From the NCBI GenBank assembly GCA_943737045.1, contig CALSFV010000351.1, positions 1-64,000 of the forward strand: a stretch of 64,000 bases of DNA. Reading direction: 5' to 3'. Below are positions 60,734 to 64,000 of the stretch, piece after piece. Made by a program: the position numbers and the translations under genes. The notes beneath the pieces are model-generated. The model had not been told where the DNA came from and did no database searches. It saw only the letters and a list, made by a program, of their open reading frames with translations. Origin of the DNA: Parapristionchus giblindavisi (taxonomy: Eukaryota > Nematoda > Chromadorea > Rhabditida > Diplogasteridae). The stretch's first letter is position 1. Every line of letters begins with the position of its first letter.

Positions 60734-61046
60734 AGGGAGACTGCCATTCAAATATTGCTCTTCAATATCATTTAATCTGACGCAAACTAGACAACGAAAA
60801 GTCAAACACAATTTTTTTGGCCATTTAGATGCTTTTTTTGAAGCAACGGTTACAATAAATCGTTCCGAAATGTACAGATCATGTACGGCTGAAGCCGATA
60901 AAACTAGGAAGTTTCCAGATCACGCGTTTCAGATCACTGTATAATTCGTTCAGAATTTTTTTTATATTTTTTTCACTTATCTTTATGATGTTGAAGGCAT
61001 CAGATAAGTTATATGACCTCATCTTGACTTGCTTGGCAGACTCCCT
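60734..61046. mobile_element. 313-bp TTAA-flanked element
   Basis: TTAA at 60730-60733 and 61047-61050. Ends AGGGAGACTGCC and GGCAGACTCCCT. The terminal AGGGAG is shared with the M1 family but the interior is different. No coding capacity. Confidence 0.82.
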
Positions 61047-61050
61047 TTAA

Positions 61051-61973
61051 CGGCCACGGAGACGTAATCGTAACCTTTGTGATGTGCCAATTTTGGATGA
61101 AATTTTGGGATGCCTAAATTCCATTTGAAGCACACATGGCTGAACAATTTTAAGCGAGTCTTAAAGGTTAGGGTCGTTCTCGCTTTTATAAACATTTAGA
61201 ATATTCTGGGCTGTTTCTATCCATCTATCTTGCCATATTTCCTTACTTGCGCGCTTCTACTCATGTGTCGTCATTCAATTGCGTGCAATCTTCTCCAACC
61301 GTCCCTTCATTCTACGTACACTATATCTCTGAACTCTGTAAACATTGCGCGAGTACTACGTTCAAAAATCACGGAAAGATAAGCAAAGAAGAGCATACTC
61401 TACGCAATTGTCTGCGCTGTCTATTCCTTTCTTCATTTTTTACCGAGCCTAACTTATCTTTATCATTGTTTATCACATGTTCTGTTCAAAAGCCACGAAA
61501 CGAAAAGAAACTAAATGAAAAAGAAGCAAGATTGTTTCGAAAGAGGAGAATTTTATTAACCTTTCTTTTCTTTTCAACTTTTAACTTGAGCAAAATGTTT
61601 TCGGAACTCTCTCCCTGTTATCGATTGTCTAGTTTCACATGTGCTTTTCAAGGAGACAATACATAAATATTCGTTGAGTCATTCATTCTTTCGTTGCGCT
61701 CAAACTTTGTTTTCTTCCTAAAAATATGACGTTTCGTACGGGCAATTTTACATGATCAATGTTTTTTCTCTTATTCTTTCGCTATTGTTCAAAAAATCAC
61801 GAAAGAAATGAAATTCAGTGAAAGATCTCCTCGTTTTGCATACTCTCTCGCCTCATTTTCTGTTCCCACATTTTAACAGTACATAATAGTTATTGATCAA
61901 TAACTCCGACCATCGTCCCCAAGTGTAGTCCTATTATTATTATTATTATTATTATTTCACCCATCACTTCTGT
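61051..61973. other. spacer, no gene recognised
   Basis: A 139-codon + frame (61247-61666) lacks a good ATG and a coding-like composition and was not called. An ATT repeat lies at 61932-61957. Confidence 0.5.
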
Positions 61974-62093
61974 CACAGCGTTCTCATGACTTTCAAAGCA
62001 AGAACGACCGCTCAACATACAAACTCTCTCGAATACAATGGTCTCTCCTTTGTCTTGCTTTGGAAGAAAAATAGCTTGGACCAGAACACTGTG
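61974..62093. mobile_element. M3 120-bp MITE near a gene start
   Basis: CACAGCGTTCTCATGACTTT to GACCAGAACACTGTG, almost identical to the copy at 38770. Ends 41 bp before the start codon of the four-cysteine peptide gene. Confidence 0.87.
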
Positions 62094-62134
62094 CTGTATT
62101 TAAATAAATAAAATAGAATTCCTCTTTCAGCCAC

Positions 62135-62675
62135 ATGTCCTCACTAATCATCCACCTGTACGTTTTGTGCATCCTTCTTGTGATATCCTTCGCCGCCTTT
62201 GAAAGTGAGTGATCTGGACAGCGTTCCTTCTTAAACCTATTATTATTATCTATTTTAAATTTTCACGACCATACAATCAATATTTTTCAATGAACAACAG
62301 CAATAATTTCCCTTCACTGTTTTCTAGTGCGATCAATTTTTCTTTAAGAGCCAGAATTCTGAGAGAACAATACATTTGAGAGAGTTGAGCTATATTTCTG
62401 TCTTTAAAAAATAATATGACTATTATTAAAGTGACTATAGCAATGTGCTTATAGGATGTACCCACCCTGAAGATTTCGAAGAGTGTGCGAATAACGAAAT
62501 CGACAGGATACTTGTAAGTTATTTATCACATATAATTTTTAGAGAATCGATATTTAATAATTTCAATAAAAAATCGATAATCTATCTTAAATTTTAGTTG
62601 AATTCAACAGTAGAGACGAGAGAGGAAGAATACAAAGCGGCGATGGGAATTTGTCTCGATAAACATTGCAAATGA
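62135..62675 (+). CDS. 68-aa secreted four-cysteine peptide
   Basis: Exons 62135-62204 (ATG, 4 nt after CTTTCAG), 62455-62513 and 62598-62675 (TGA) join in phase. The N-terminus SSLIIHLYVLCILLVISFAA is a signal peptide, probably cut before FERC or ERC. The mature chain of about 45 residues is acidic and has four Cys in the spacing C-8-C-27-C-4-C, enough for two disulfides, with ending CLDKHCK. An N-glycosylation sequon (LNST) starts exon 3. The size and layout suggest a secreted effector, antimicrobial-like or signalling peptide, but no family is recognised. Confidence 0.83.
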
Positions 62676-63574
62676 TCTCAAATTTTTATATTATTAAATA
62701 CTAAGAATAAAGAGTATTATTAATATTATTACTATTGTTATAACAACACAAATAGTTGTTGTGAGTGTCTTGATTGGAGTCTTCTCACTCATTTTTGAAC
62801 ATTTTTTCCTGGGTTATTTGTTTCCGAATTCGGACGTTGTAAAATTCTGAGAAACGGTTACATGAGTGAAAGTGCTAATATCTTCTTTATATGGCTGTCC
62901 ATTATCAAAATTAGTTCTAGATGCATTACAAAATTGCAAAAGGCTCAGCGAAGCACTTTAACATCAGTGGGAGAAGATAGACTTATTATAAGAATATTTC
63001 GCATAAAAATATTTGGACTAAATTACCATGAAGATTCATTGTTCCATTCTCCATTGTCTCTCATTTATTTTTATTTGATTCGATTTTCGCTTGCATGATA
63101 AATTAAAGGTGATATCCAAAGGCAAAACAAGATCAAGTGATTGGTTTATCAAAAGCACTCTAATACAATAATACAGTAAAGAACGACGTGAAGAACAAAA
63201 GACAAAGTACTGCTCTACAACGACAAGAGACTGACAATAAGAATAAAAGTAGTACAACGAAAGCCACGACACTAATGCACAATTGATAAAAGGAATATAT
63301 AAAAAAGAATAATGCAAACTAAATGTCATATAGCTAATCAGAGGCCGTGAGAGAAAAATGAATTTTTCTGTTTTATGTGTGATAATTACAGGCTCCATGA
63401 GTGAAGTACACTGGTACTTGGAAATTGCTTCCAATTGAAAATTCGCTTCAGGTGTAAGGAATGCCGATCCTGGATACCTGTACTTGATAGCAAACTGTCA
63501 CGGTTTGCTAATGTTTGATAGCTTATTGACTGCTAACAAGTACACGTAACCGGGGGACGACACCCTTTTACTAA
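62676..63574. other. spacer with one doubtful minus ORF
   Basis: A 132-codon minus frame at 63036-63434 is hydrophobic (Phe/Tyr/Leu/Ser-rich) and starts with ATG. It has no recognised domain, and AT-rich DNA can give such frames by chance. Not called as a gene. Confidence 0.4.
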
Positions 63575-63750
63575 TGATCGCAACCAAAAGTCAAAAGATT
63601 ACTCGCAAGTAAACTAACAATACTCACAATCGCAACTGCAAGTTTGCACGTAATCGCAACTACGCGCTTGTGATCGCAACCACAATACTATACTCGCAAG
63701 TATACTTCTTACAATCGCAACTGTAAGGATCCGCAATCGCAACTACGGAT
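63575..63750. repeat. degenerate AATCGCAAC array
   Basis: ATCGCAAC occurs about eight times in 175 bp, often as ACAATCGCAACT, with related ACTCGCAAGT units in between. Spacing is irregular (about 14-30 bp). Confidence 0.75.
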
Positions 63751-64000
63751 AATAATAGACTAGACCGAGAAGAGACGAAGATCAAAGACCAGAGATCAGA
63801 CGACGACTATTCAATATGACGAAGAAGAAGACAAGATAAAGATGAGGTTAATGACCTCGTTTGATGTGGAGAAGACGAAGATGATTTAATAATTCATAGA
63901 ACTTTATCTACAGTTCACAATCAACAACGAAGCTAGGCAAAGACCGGAGAGGGGGACGACTACTACCAACTAACCAACAACGAACAAGCTCACAACTGAA

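Noticed and set aside
61247..61666. 139-codon plus-strand frame
   Set aside because: No ATG at the start, no splice sites, and low-complexity Ser/Phe/Leu composition.
63036..63434. 132-codon hydrophobic minus-strand frame, possibly a receptor fragment
   Set aside because: No recognisable receptor motif, no flanking exons, and composition expected from AT-rich DNA.

Overview
The window looks like nuclear DNA of a nematode. It is AT-rich and full of simple repeats, and its genes are made of many short exons with TTTCAG-type acceptors. One gene encodes a Ground-like domain protein of the nematode Hedgehog-related group. At least six of eight gene models have an acceptor-like AG within about 10 nt upstream of the start codon, which fits spliced-leader trans-splicing. 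The species cannot be named from this window; a rhabditid or diplogastrid relative is a reasonable guess.

I assembled eight multi-exon genes by hand from splice sites and codon phase. (1) A short Crumbs/CRB3-like membrane protein, + strand, 8.4-9.9 kb. (2) A 13-exon charged protein with a tandemly duplicated exon, - strand, 10.6-15.2 kb. (3) A two-exon 82-aa protein, + strand, 16.5-17.3 kb. (4) A 16-exon, about 493-aa charged protein, + strand, 21.2-37.6 kb. (5) A small basic protein, - strand, 26.8-28.5 kb, nested inside a 5.9-kb intron of gene 4. (6) A secreted Ground-like protein, - strand, 38.0-40.6 kb. (7) A small secreted Gln/Asn-rich protein, - strand, 43.3-47.7 kb. (8) A nine-exon 206-aa protein, + strand, 48.9-57.2 kb. 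A ninth, three-exon gene for a tiny secreted four-cysteine peptide lies at 62.1-62.7 kb. Only genes 1 and 6 could be tied to a known family.

Most of the remaining DNA is transposon-derived. There are three dead mariner copies with TA duplications, RTE-like LINE remnants, a tRNA-derived SINE with a TTTACC-type tail, and many palindromic non-autonomous elements. Several palindrome families of different size (113 bp, about 110 bp, 313 bp, 1.1-2.0 kb and 1.5 kb) are flanked by TTAA on both sides. Large foldbacks are nested inside one another in introns, especially in the 5.1-kb intron of gene 8. The left 6 kb is dominated by CT/AG microsatellites. A heptamer (TTTGATC and variants, in gene-sense orientation) makes up much of several very short introns and is the most unusual pattern not explained by ordinary mobile elements.

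No rRNA gene, authentic tRNA gene, CRISPR array, operon or bacterial feature was seen.
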